Assembly: GCF_000701785.1 (NCBI RefSeq)
Contig: NZ_JNJU01000001.1
Coordinates: forward strand, 1-64,000
DNA from: Mycoplasmoides alvi ATCC 29626
GTDB taxonomy: Bacteria; Bacillota_I; Bacilli_A; Mycoplasmatales; Mycoplasmoidaceae
Reading direction: 5' to 3'
Length of the DNA: 64,000 nucleotides
Of the stretch, positions 13,072 through 23,290 are shown in pieces. How positions within the stretch are numbered: the stretch's first letter is position 1; the number at the start of each line of letters is the position of its first letter. The translations under genes and the position numbers were made by a program. Below the pieces are notes generated by a model. The model saw only the letters and a list, made by a program, of their open reading frames with translations. It did not search any database and had not been told where the DNA came from.

Positions 13072-14172
13072 ATGAAAATTATTATTTGTGGTGTAACTGG
13101 TAATATTGGACAGCAAACATTAGATGTTGCTAAAAAATTTAATCATGAAATTGTTGGTATAACTTTTAATTCTCAACACAATAAAGCTAAACAAATTATT
13201 GATCAATTGAAAATTCCTTACTATTTTTGTCATAATGATTCAACTAAAAGTAATGTGAAAGATTTGCATGATTTAATTTTAAATACAAAACCACAAATGG
13301 TTGTTAATGCTATTAGTGGTTATCATGGATTAAATGTTAGTTCTTTAGTTCTTAATCATAAAATTGATTTAGGTTTAGCAAATAAAGAATCAATGGTAAT
13401 TGCTGGTCACTGATTAAAACAAATCGCAAACAAAAATAAAGTTACTATTTATCCAATTGATAGTGAGCATTCTACATTTAAGCAATTGCTAAATTTAATA
13501 AATAAAAATGCTGTTAAAAATTATTTAATAACTGCAAGCGGGGGGCCATTTTGAGGATTTAGCGAAAACAAACTTAAATTAGTAACTTTAAATCAAACAT
13601 TAAATCACCCAACATGAAAAATGGGAGCCAAAATTTCTATTGATTCTGCAACATTAGCAAATAAGGCATTCGAAATTATAGAAGCTTTTTATTTTTTTAA
13701 TAGTAAAAATATTATTCCGATTAGACATAAACAATCTATTATTCATGCTGCATTGCAGTTAAAAAATAATTCATATATTTTTGGGGGTTCGATTCCAGAT
13801 ATGAGATTAGCAATTCAAATGTGTCTGGATAAATACAAAAATAGTAACGATTCTCTAGTAAAACCTCTTAATTTAATTAATTTGGATTTATCTTTTGAAG
13901 CAATAGATGAAAATAATTATCCATTATTAAAAATTGCAAAAGATGTTATTGATAAACCAGCTAGTACAAGAGGCGCTGTTTTTAACGTTGTTAATGATTT
14001 TGCTGTTAATTTATTTATGCAGAAACAAATTAATTTTTTTGAAATTACTAAATTTATAACAAATTTTTACTATAGATATAAACACAAAAAAATATCAGGA
14101 ATAGTATCTGTTTATGAATTAATAAACTCTTTATTAAATCAATTAAATTTAACATGAAAGGATTATTTGTAA
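13072..14172 (+). CDS. dxr: 1-deoxy-D-xylulose 5-phosphate reductoisomerase
   Basis: Dxr commits deoxyxylulose phosphate to the MEP route to isopentenyl diphosphate, using NADPH. The 366-residue protein has the nucleotide-binding 'IIICGVTGNIGQQTLDVAKK' at its start, 'LANKESMV', the substrate loop 'PIDSEHSTFKQL', the flexible-loop 'TASGGPFWGF' and 'MGAKISIDSATLANKAFEII'. The MEP pathway is absent from many mollicutes, so this is a useful group marker. It lies between cdsA and rseP, and its stop at 14170-14172 directly abuts the GTG of rseP. It presumably supplies the isoprenoid units used by UppS, two genes upstream. Confidence 0.94.
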
Positions 14173-14958
14173 GTGAATCCAATTAATGTATTTTTAATTT
14201 TATTAATAATTCTTTTTAGTATTTTAATTGGTTTAACTATTCATGAACTTGGTCATTTTATTTTTGCCAAAATATTTAAAGTAAATGTAAAAGAATTTTC
14301 AATAGGTTTTGGTCCTGTAATTTGATCTTGATATACCAAAAGCAAATTATTAAAAATTTCTATTAGATTATTGCCAATTGGTGCATATGTAATGATGGAT
14401 TCGAAAGCATTACGAAAATCATATCTAGATTTTCCAAATTTAAAAAATTATCACTTTTATTTGTATCCCAAACCATATAAAACATTTCTTTTTGATGAAC
14501 TAAATTTATGAAAAAAAATAATAATTATTTTTGCTGGGATATCTTTTAATTTTTTATTTTTTTTCATTTTTTGAGGAATATGAAGTTTTATTAATCCTAA
14601 TTTATTTTTGCAACTTAATAAATTTATTGAAAATTTTTTTATTGGAATTGGAAAATCTTTTGTACTATACAACTTATGATCAGGTCAAAATAGTAGTTCA
14701 CAAGAAGTACCTTCGATTTTAAATTCAATACCTAATGGTGATTTTCTTTTAAGATATTTAATTTCAATTAATTTAGGAATAGGGCTTTTAAATTTAATTC
14801 CAATTCCTCCATTAGATGGTTGAAAATTTATTAGTTTATTTATTGAAAAAATATTAAAAAAAGATCTACCAAATAAAATTCAAACATTTTTGTCATTATT
14901 TGGTGTTATTGTACTTTTATGGATTACAATAGGAAGTATTATAAATTCTTTTGTGTAA
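14173..14958 (+). CDS. rseP: site-2 protease of family M50, without PDZ domain
   Basis: This intramembrane zinc metalloprotease (RseP/RasP family) has 261 residues from a GTG that abuts the dxr stop. The zinc site is '[14 protein letters not shown]' near residue 24, with the catalytic Glu in HELGH. The third ligand region is '[11 protein letters not shown]', the LDG motif, near residue 210. Typical RseP has 420-450 residues with one or two PDZ domains between these motifs. Here the region between them is too short and shows no PDZ pattern. Several hydrophobic segments and many TGA-encoded Trp are present. Its position between dxr and polC matches rasP in Bacillus. The substrate is unknown. 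Confidence 0.85.
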
Positions 14959-14971
14959 ATAAAAACCAAAT

Positions 14972-17900
14972 ATGTTTTCTAAAATTGAGCAAATTATTTT
15001 AAATTTTCACATTTTAAATAAGTCAGATTGAAAATTATTAAAAGAAAAAATTATTAATTTTTATCCTACTTATTTACACAAATTTGATTTGTTAAATTTA
15101 ACTTTAGATATTAGTGATTTTTTGGATCCATATTTAATGGATAAACTTATTAGTAATGTAACCAAAATAAAAGATATAAAAATTAATTTTATTTTTAATG
15201 TAAAAAAAGACATAAATAAAAATGTATTTATAAATTATTGAAATTATTTTTTTATAGTTAAAAAAAATAATTTAAAAATATCTGAAATTTCTAAAAAATT
15301 TAGTTTCAATTTAATTGACAATAATACGATATCGTTAACATTTACAAATGAATTAGAATATAAACATTATTTAAATTACAAAAATGATTTTTTAAATTTT
15401 TTAGTAAATTATGGTTTTTCTAAAAATTTACAAATTAATTGTTTTTTTGAAAAAAATGAAAATTTTACTTTTAAGGTGGCTAACGAAAAAACAAATACTT
15501 TTATAGATTTTAATAAAGACAACAATACCCATAATTTAATTATTGACAAAATGTTAGTTAAAACCAAAATTACTTTAGAAAAAATTATTGAATGAAACAA
15601 TATAGCTAAGCAAACAAGCAAAAACTTATCTGATATTACAGAAAATGACAAACTTATTGTCATTAATGGAAAAATTTTTGATATTAATGAAAGATTAATC
15701 AAAGATACAAAAATTTTTGAATTCAAAATTACTGATTATACAGATTCATTGTTTTTGATAGCATACACAAAGGACAATTCTAACTTAGATGAAAACTATT
15801 TAAAAACATTTAAGGTAAATGATTGAATAAAAGTTGAATGTGAAATTTTTGAAAATAAATATCGTTCTAATGAGATTTGCGGAAAAATAAAAAAAATTGT
15901 GTCTATTGATGTACCTACTAAATATACAAGAATTGAAAATGCACCTAAGAAAAAAATTGAATTTAGCTTTCATACAAAAATGTCTGCTTTTGATGGAATT
16001 AATGATGTATCTGAATATTTAAAATTTGCCAATAATCTTAACTGATCTCATGCTGCTATAACGGATATTAACAATGTTCAATCATATCCAGAAGCAGCTA
16101 CAAATGCTAATAATGTACAAGTAATATATGGTTTAGATTGTGAACTTTTAGATAATTTAATTCCTATTGTTCTCAATCCTAAAAATATTTTATTAGATGA
16201 TGCATCTTATGTAATTTTTGATTTAGAAACATCTGGTCTTTATCCATTTTATGATGAAATTATTGAATTTGGCGGCATTAAGATTCAAAATGGAATTGTT
16301 GTTGATAAAATTAATTTTTTTATTAATCCAGGATTTAAAATTTCAAATAAAATTTCTAGTTTGACCAAAATAACCAATGAAATGTTACAAGAAAAAGGTT
16401 TAAGTATTAAAGATGGTTTAATTAAAATTGCTGATTGAATTGGTGATAGCGTTCTTGTGGCTCATAATGGTATTGATTTTGACTTTCAATTTTTACAAAC
16501 AAAATTATTACAAAACAACATGAAATTTTTAAATAATGTAATGATTGATACCTTAAGGATTTCATGATCACTTAATGAACAATATGCTTATCATTCTTTA
16601 GGTTCTATTGCTAGAAAATTAAAAATTAAATATGATGAAACAGCAACACATAGAGCTGATGTGGATGCAGAAATTCTTTATGAAATATTTAAAATATTTA
16701 AAAATCAGTTGCTTGCTAACAAAATTTTTAATGTTAATGATCTCAATAATAAGTTACAAAATTCTTCATTAAGAAAGCGTGCTCATGGATATAGAGCATT
16801 GATTTATGCAAAAAATCAAAAAGGATGCAAAGCTATTTATGAATTGGTATCAAAATCGTTAACAACAAATTTTACACTTAGACCTAAATTATATTGACAA
16901 GATTTAGAACCATATAGAGATAATATAGTTATATCTTGTAATCCAAATGAGGGTGAAATTTTTAAAAGTGCTTTATATAATAATGATGATTTTTTATCTC
17001 ATAAAATTTCTAAATATGATTTTATTTTAATTAGTCCACCACATTGAAATGATCATCTTATTAATGCGAATGATTTAAAATTTGATTCAGTATGTGATAT
17101 TTTGAATAGGATAATAAAATTATCTAAAAATAATCAAAAATTAGTGGTTGCAACTAGTGATGCATATTATATTAATCCATGAGAGCAAAGTTACTATAAA
17201 ATAATTACTTGTACTAAAACATTAAATAATCAATATCATCGTTTTTTTAGAAAAAACAATAATATTGATCAATTTGTTCCATCAGCACATTTGCGTACAA
17301 CAGACGAAATGATTGAAGAATTTAGTTTTTTAAAAAGTAAAAAAATTATTAATGAAATTGTAGTTGAAAATGGCCACAAGGTTTTAAATTTATTTAATTT
17401 TCAATTAATTGAACCTATAAAAAAAGGATTATATCCACCTTCATTACATGGTTCCAATGATAATTTAAAAGAATTAGTGGAAATAAATTTACTCAAAAGA
17501 TATGGAAAAAATATTCCTTTAATTATTAAAGATCGTATTGATATGGAAATGAATTCAATAATTAACAATGGTTACGGAATTATTTATTGAATTGCTCATT
17601 TATTAGTTAAGCGATCTAATGAACAGGGTTATTTAGTTGGTAGTCGGGGCTCTGTTGGTTCTTCTTTAGTAGCAACATTATCAGGTATTTCAGAAATTAA
17701 TCCTTTACCTCCCCATTACACTTGTTTAAAATGTAAAAAAGTTCAATTTGATAATTCAGTTGATGATGGTTTTGATTTACCTAATAAAAAATGTGATAAT
17801 TGCGACGGTGAAATGATTGGTGATGGTCATGATATCCCTTTTGAAACTTTTATGGGATTAGAAGGTAACAAAGTACCTGATATTGATTTAAATTTTTCTG

Positions 17901-19330
17901 GTGAATATCAAGGTGAAGCTCATAACCATGTAAGAACTTTATTTGGTGATTCTCATACATTAAGAGCGGGAACAATATCAACAGCAGCAGAAAAGACTAC
18001 CTTTGGGTATGTTAGAAATTATTTTTTAGATTTTAGTGATCAGATTAATAATAAAAAACAAACAGAAATTGAACGTTATGCAAAAGTTTTATTAGGAATT
18101 AAAAGAACTACAGGTCAGCACCCTGGAGGTATCATGGTATTTCCTAAAGAATATGATATTACAGATTTTACTCCTTATAATTATCCTGCTGATGATACAA
18201 CTAGCGAATGGAAAACAACACATTTTGCTTTTGAATTTTTACACGATTCTTTACTGAAATTAGATATTTTAGGTCATGATGATCCAACAATGTTAAAAAT
18301 GCTTTGAGATATTACAGGAATTAATCCAATAGAAATTCCTCATTATGATCATGATGTTATGCAACTTTTTTCAGGTTTGAAAAGTTTAAAAATAAATTCT
18401 AATGATTTACTAGGAGAACAAACAGGAGTTATTGGAATCCCTGAATTTGGTACTGATTTTGTAAGAAGAATGTTAGTTGATGCTAATCCTAAATCATTTG
18501 CTGATTTAATTCGAATTTCAGGTTTATCACATGGAACAGATGTTTGAGCCAATAATGCACAAACATTGATTCAAAAAAATAATTTGCAACTAAATGAAGT
18601 TATTGCTTGCCGTGATGATATTATGACTTATTTAAAAAAATGTGGTTTAACAGCTAATGATGCATTTAACATTATGGAGCTTGTTAGAAAAGGTAAATCA
18701 TTATCTATTAAATTAATTAATTTAATGAAAGAACATAATGTACCTAATTGATATATTGACTCTTGTAAAAAAATTAAATATATGTTTCCAAAGGCACATG
18801 CAGCTGCATATGTTTTAATGGCATGAAGAATTGCATGATTTAAAATTAATCATCCATTAGAATATTATGCAACTTTATATTCTATTAAACTAACTGAACA
18901 TGATATTCCAACTTGTGTACTTGGAAAAGAACAGGTTAGACTCCAATTACAAAGTATTCAAAAAAGATTAAATAATCCTAGAACTAAAAAAGATGTTAGT
19001 AAAAAAGAAATTGAATTAATTACAACATATGAATCTTATTTAGAAATGTTATTACGTGGTTTTAAAATGAGTCCAATATTAATTGATAAATCATTAGCAA
19101 CTAAATTTGTAGTTATTGACAATCAAATTATTCCACCATTTACCACAATTCATGGTTTGGGAGATGTTGCAGCAGAATCAATTGTTAATGCAAGAAATGA
19201 AAAAATGTTTACTTCAATATTAGATTTAGCAAGTAGAACTAAATTAACTAAAACACATATCAATGAATTACGTACTTTAAATATTCTAAGTAATTTACCT
19301 GAAGATGATTCAATTAAATTATTTTCTTAA
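14972..19330 (+). CDS. polC: DNA polymerase III alpha subunit, PolC type
   Basis: PolC is the Gram-positive replicative polymerase. The 1452 residues are normal. In order: N-terminal domain, OB fold (about 220-320), PHP domain split by the proofreading exonuclease, and the C-family polymerase core. The exonuclease motifs '[16 protein letters not shown]', '[11 protein letters not shown]' and 'HRADVDAE' are intact. The core has '[18 protein letters not shown]', a CxxC...CxxC zinc finger, and '[16 protein letters not shown]' with the catalytic Asp pair. The PHP metal site looks degraded: HLHT is SFHT, TDH is TDI, and the later YH is YR. ATG 14972 was chosen because it follows rseP by 13 bases and the frame is open from there. 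A terminator is not evident after it. Confidence 0.95.
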
Positions 19331-19499
19331 ATAATTTTTTGTAATTTATTCATGATACAAATATTTAGAAATTAAATATAAATTATTGAGCATTTAAAAC
19401 TTATTTATTTTTAATTCTTATTAAATTGATTATTGGATCTTTTGAAAAGATAATAATTTTACATGTTATTTTATAAACTTTTTAAAATTTTAATAGAGT
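19331..19499. other. intergenic AT-rich spacer after polC
   Basis: I see no gene, RNA or strong hairpin in this stretch. It joins a decayed gene fragment that begins near 19500. It may be the unrecognisable upstream part of that same fragment, but I could not align it. Confidence 0.4.
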
Positions 19500-19665
19500 G
19501 CAAAAAATTAAAAATAACTTTGAAAAGTGTGACGCACTTGATTGTTAATTAATGGATTATTTTTGATTATCAAAAGAAGATCAAGATTATATATTCAAAA
19601 CCATTAATAGAATGAATGCTAATGTTGAAGTTATTTTAGAAAATAATTTATTCGAAGCCGAATAA
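19500..19665 (+). pseudogene. remnant of the C-terminus of a restriction-modification enzyme gene
   Basis: This stretch is clearly homologous to 62605-62770, the last part of the large restriction enzyme gene. Both share blocks such as CAAAAAATTAAAAAT, GACGCACTTGAT / GATGCACTTGAT, and the encoded 'LSKEDQDYIFK.(I/V)NRMNA' ending at the same stop position. The copy carries an in-frame TAA (19543-19547 region, where the intact copy has CAT GAA) and lacks the rest of the gene. A 37-codon piece from ATG 19552 stays open, but nothing suggests it is expressed. It shows that a second copy of this system once lay between polC and ffh. Confidence 0.8.
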
Positions 19666-19707
19666 TAAAAATAATTTACTTTTAAATAAATTTTATTAAT
19701 AAATGAT

Positions 19708-21048
19708 TTATTTCATAAAGTCTAAGAAAGGATTTTTGCCTTTTTTTATGATTTTGCCCATTGCCTCCATTTGCTTTTGCGATTCTTCTCATTTTTTTAA
19801 TAATTTATTTAATTCATCAGGTTTACGACCTGATCCTTTAATGATTCTTACTTTTCTAGAAGTTTCTTTTTGCAAAATTTTAGGATGTCTTCTTTCTTTT
19901 AAAGTCATTGAAGAAATTAAAATTTTTCAAATTTTCATTTTTTCTTCAATTTCATCCAATTTGTTTGAACCTATGTTTAATGAACCTGGCATCATTTTCA
20001 TAATAGAACTCAAACTACCCATACGATTCATTGCATCCATTTGACGAATTAAGTCTTCTAAATCCATTTTACCTGATAGCATTTTTTGCAAAGTTTTAGT
20101 TGTGTCTTTTTGATCAATGTTATCTATAGCTTTCTCAGCTAAAGACATAACATCTCCTAATCCTAATATTCTATCAGCCATTCTTTCTGGATAAAAAATA
20201 TCTAATGAACCTAATCTTTCACCAACACCAGTAAACTTAATTGGAACATCTAAAAGACTAGTGATAGATAATGCAGCACCTGCGCGTGCTTCCGAGTCTA
20301 ATTTAGTAATAATAATTCCAGTTAGTTTTAAATAATTATTAAATTCATTAGCTACATTAATAATTTCTTGCCCTGACATTGCATCAACTACTAAAATAAT
20401 TTCATCTGGATTAGTATTTTTTTTAATTTCAACTAATTCATTCATTAACTCTTCATTAGTCTGTAATCTACCAGCAGTATCAAATAAAATACAGTCAGCA
20501 TTATGTTCTTTAGCCATTTCTAATGATTCACTTGCTGTTTTAGCAGGATTTTGGTTTCCTTTTTCATAGAACAAACAATTTACTTCATTTGATAATGTTT
20601 TTAATTGGTCAATTGCAGCAGGTCTATAGATATCTAAAGCAACCATAATGGGTTTTTTGTTATGCTTAGTTTTTAAAAATTGTGCTAATTTACCAACAGT
20701 TGTTGTTTTACCAGACCCTTGTAGACCAACAAACATAATTTTTAATGGATGTTTATTTAAATTTATAGAACTATTTTGTTTTCCAAGAATATTAATTAAT
20801 TCGTCTTTAATAATTTTTAAAAAAATTTGTTGTGGATCTTGACCAACATCAACAATATGACCAACAGTCTTTTCTCTAATTGATTTAATAAAATTTTTAA
20901 CAACTTGCAAATTAACATCAGCATCCAATAAAGTAATTCTTATTTCTTTAAGAACTTCTGTAATATCTTCTTCTTCAATTGTTTGCATTTCTAGTCTTTT
21001 ACGCATTTTTTTGGCAACAATTGAAGTTATCATTGTTTTTAATAACAT
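19708..21048 (-). CDS. ffh: signal recognition particle GTPase Ffh
   Basis: Ffh binds signal peptides and the 4.5S RNA and delivers ribosomes to FtsY at the membrane. The protein has 446 residues. The GTPase domain has 'GLQGSGKTTTVGKLAQ' (G1), 'DIYRPAAIDQLK', 'LFDTAGRLQTNEELM' and 'ITKLDSEARAGAALS'. The methionine-rich M domain ends with the RNA-binding 'RIIKGSGRKPDELNKLLKKW' region. A TGA Trp codon at 19927-19929 must be read through, and the true stop is at 19708-19710. On the minus strand AGAGGA precedes the ATG. Its RNA partner is encoded at 25361-25438. Confidence 0.95.
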
Positions 21049-21106
21049 TTTATAAATCCTCTATAAGTTTGCTTCAATTAGAATTTTATTCATATAACAT
21101 AATTCA

Positions 21107-21112
21107 ATTATA
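21107..21112 (-). promoter_or_regulatory. promoter -10 element of ffh
   Basis: ATTATA on the plus strand reads TATAAT on the minus strand, 59 bases before the ffh start. It lies in the 98-base gap between ffh and the upstream membrane-protein gene. No -35 is obvious. Confidence 0.45.
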
Positions 21113-21146
21113 TATCTCAAATAAATATTAATTAAATGTAATTTAT

Positions 21147-21665
21147 TTAATTTTGAGCAACAACAATTTGAATGATAATTGCAATTGTTAATAATGATCC
21201 TTGAATACCAAAAGAAATTCAAAACATTAGTTTACTTTTCTGTTTTCTTATCTTTTGAAAGGCAATATATTCTTCTAAAGAAGTTACATTGTTAGATGCA
21301 TATTTATAAAAATAATCAAAATTTCTTCTTGAAGAAAAAATTTTATTAGTCAGTTTATTTTTGTGTTTAACAATATTATATTTTGTTGTTGTAGCAAAGT
21401 TTTGTCTAGCTATTAATCAAATGCAATTAAAACAAAATGAAATTGCAAATGTAACTAAAATGGCATCATATCATTTCATCTTAGTTACTAAAAAAGCAAT
21501 TAATAATATGATTATTTCTATAAAAATTAGAAAACAAAAAGGAAGGGAACCATTAGGATATTTGTATTTTTTTGGTTCATTATCTTCTTTTAAACTTCTT
21601 TTTTTGGGGTTATTAGTGGTAATTTTTTCGTAAAATGTACCACCTTCACGTAATGAATTATTCAT
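21147..21665 (-). CDS. small membrane protein of unknown function
   Basis: Read with TGA as Trp, this frame gives 172 residues from ATG 21665 (MNNSLREGGTFYEK...) to TAA at 21147. Two hydrophobic stretches near residues 45-85 (LPFCFLIFIEIIILLIAFLV, then ILVTFAISFCFNCIWLIA) form a membrane hairpin. A polar Lys/Asn-rich middle follows, and a third hydrophobic segment lies at the C-terminus (FWISFGIQGSLLTIAIIIQI). A TTG at 21692 in the same frame would add 9 residues but overlaps a TATACT-like promoter element, so ATG 21665 is preferred. I do not recognise the family. It is co-oriented with ffh, 98 bases upstream of it. Confidence 0.65.
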
Positions 21666-21757
21666 AATTTTATAGTATAAATAATATAACAATTTAATTT
21701 ATTTTGACATTTTATATGTTTAATGCTGTTCTTATAGCAATGACTGAGGTTAATATT

Positions 21758-22162
21758 ATGAATAAAGATTGTGTTTTTTGTAAAATCGTAAATAAAGAAA
21801 TATCTGCTAGTATTTTATCAGAAAATGAGCATGCAATTGCTTTTTTAGATGTTAATCCAACTGCAAATGGACACACATTAGTAATTCCTAAAAAACATTT
21901 TAAGGATTTATCTAGTACAGATAGTCAAGATTTGCAAGAAGTTTTTAGTTTAGTAAAGACAGTGGCAAAAAAAATAAAAAATTCTAAATTAGATCCTTGA
22001 GGAATTAATTATTTATCAAATGAAGGCAATATTGCTGGACAAGAAGTTTTTCACTTTCATGTTCATATAATTCCTAAATATGCTTCTGGAGAAGGTTTTG
22101 GATTTAAAACAAATAAAATTAATTTGCAACCAATTGATCAAATTTTTAAAGACATTATGTAA
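21758..22162 (+). CDS. HIT family nucleotide hydrolase
   Basis: This histidine-triad protein has 134 residues. It begins 'DCVFCKIVNKEISA' (Cys pair typical of the Hit/HINT branch) and has 'NPTANGHTLVIPKKHF' and the catalytic triad 'VFHFHVHIIPKY' (HxHxHxx). Such proteins hydrolyse purine nucleoside phosphoramidates or dinucleoside polyphosphates. ATG 21758 is preferred over earlier in-frame ATGs because GAGG at 21746-21749 lies 8 bases before it and the family begins at this point. It converges on the reductase gene with an 18-base gap. Confidence 0.9.
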
Positions 22163-22180
22163 TTTTTAAAACAGAAAATA

Positions 22181-23152
22181 TTATTTGATTATGTAATCAA
22201 GATTGTAAGGATTTATTTTGTCATAAATATGCTTGATTGCAATTACTCCTTCAGCAATTCCTATTACAAGTAGATTAGGTCTACCTTCATAATATGTCGA
22301 AAGGCCAATCGCATAAATATTTTTTTCGTTTGTTTGTTGATTTCTATCAGTAATAAATTTGTTTCCTTTCATTTTTAATTTTTCTCAATTATTAAAAGGA
22401 CATTTTTGTTGTTTTAATCCATATTGAATAATAATTTTGTCATATGAAATTGTTTTTATTTTTTTATTTTCATTACATTGAACAACAATTGCTTTATTAT
22501 TAATTTCTTTTATTTCATAATTAAGATACTGTATTACATTGTTTCTTGCCAATGCATTTATATATTTTTGATGTGCCCGATAATTTGGTTTTCGATGAAT
22601 AATACTTACACTTTTTGCTTTTTTTGCACTGGCAATTTGACCAGCTCATTCAACGGCACTATCTCCCCCGCCCAATAAAACAATATTTTTATTTTTGTAT
22701 TCATTGATTTGATCTACATAATATGACAATTTAGATTTATTTACATTTTTACTTAACAAATTTGAATCTATTTCATTTGGAACAAGTGAACCATTGCCTG
22801 TGGCAATAATTATTGCTTTAGCTTGAATTTTTTCTTTGTTACTTAGTTTGATTGAAAATAATTCATTTTTTAATCTTTTTCATTCAATAATAGATGTTTT
22901 TAATTTGTATTGAATATGTTTATCAAGACCTTTTTGTTGAATTAGCAAATTATTAATTATTTCTTGTCCATTTGTTTCTAAATGTCCAGGAAAATCATAA
23001 ACACTTTTATGACTATATAAGTGTATTGGTTGCCCGCCAATGATATCATTGCTTTCTACAACTAGAACATTCATGCCCTTTAGTGCAGCATAAGTAGCTG
23101 TATAAATTCCACTTGGTCCTGCACCAACAATAATTATGTCAAATTGATTCAT
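22181..23152 (-). CDS. ferredoxin/flavodoxin-NADP reductase of the thioredoxin reductase-like (TrxR2/YumC) type
   Basis: This 323-residue FAD/NAD(P) oxidoreductase begins 'FDIIIVGAGPSGIYTATYAA'. It has 'IIGGQPIHLYSHKSVYDFPG', the signature of YumC-type ferredoxin-NADP reductases, a second nucleotide site around 'LLGGGDSAVEW', and a C-terminal 'NIYAIGLSTYYEGRPNLLV'. The redox CxxC of true thioredoxin reductase is not seen in the parts I read, which favours the ferredoxin/flavodoxin reductase branch. Several Trp are TGA. Thioredoxin reductase is the main alternative and is how such genes are often labelled. Confidence 0.82.
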
Positions 23153-23180
23153 ACTTTAGATTAATTACTTATTTGTAACT

Positions 23181-23208
23181 TTGCTTATTTGACTTTAAAT
23201 TATATAAT
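23181..23208 (+). promoter_or_regulatory. promoter of the first coiled-coil protein gene
   Basis: TTGCTT (23181-23186) and TATAAT (23203-23208) are 16 bases apart. They lie in the divergent gap between the reductase gene and 23291. AGAGGA (23274-23279) before the ATG is the ribosome binding site. Confidence 0.6.
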
Positions 23209-23290
23209 GTAATATGCAAGTTAACAATTTAGTAATTAAACAACATAATATAGATTTAGGTCTTAATACTTTTTAGAGGAAAACTTAATT

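Noticed and set aside
13780-13798. GGGGGTTCGATTCC resembles the T-arm of a tRNA
   Set aside because: It lies inside dxr, in frame and coding GGSIPD, with no acceptor stem or anticodon arm around it.
19684-19713. AAATAAAT/ATTTATTT hairpin over the ffh stop as a terminator
   Set aside because: The stem is AT only with a long loop and no T-run after it on the minus strand, so it is not distinguishable from background in this sequence.
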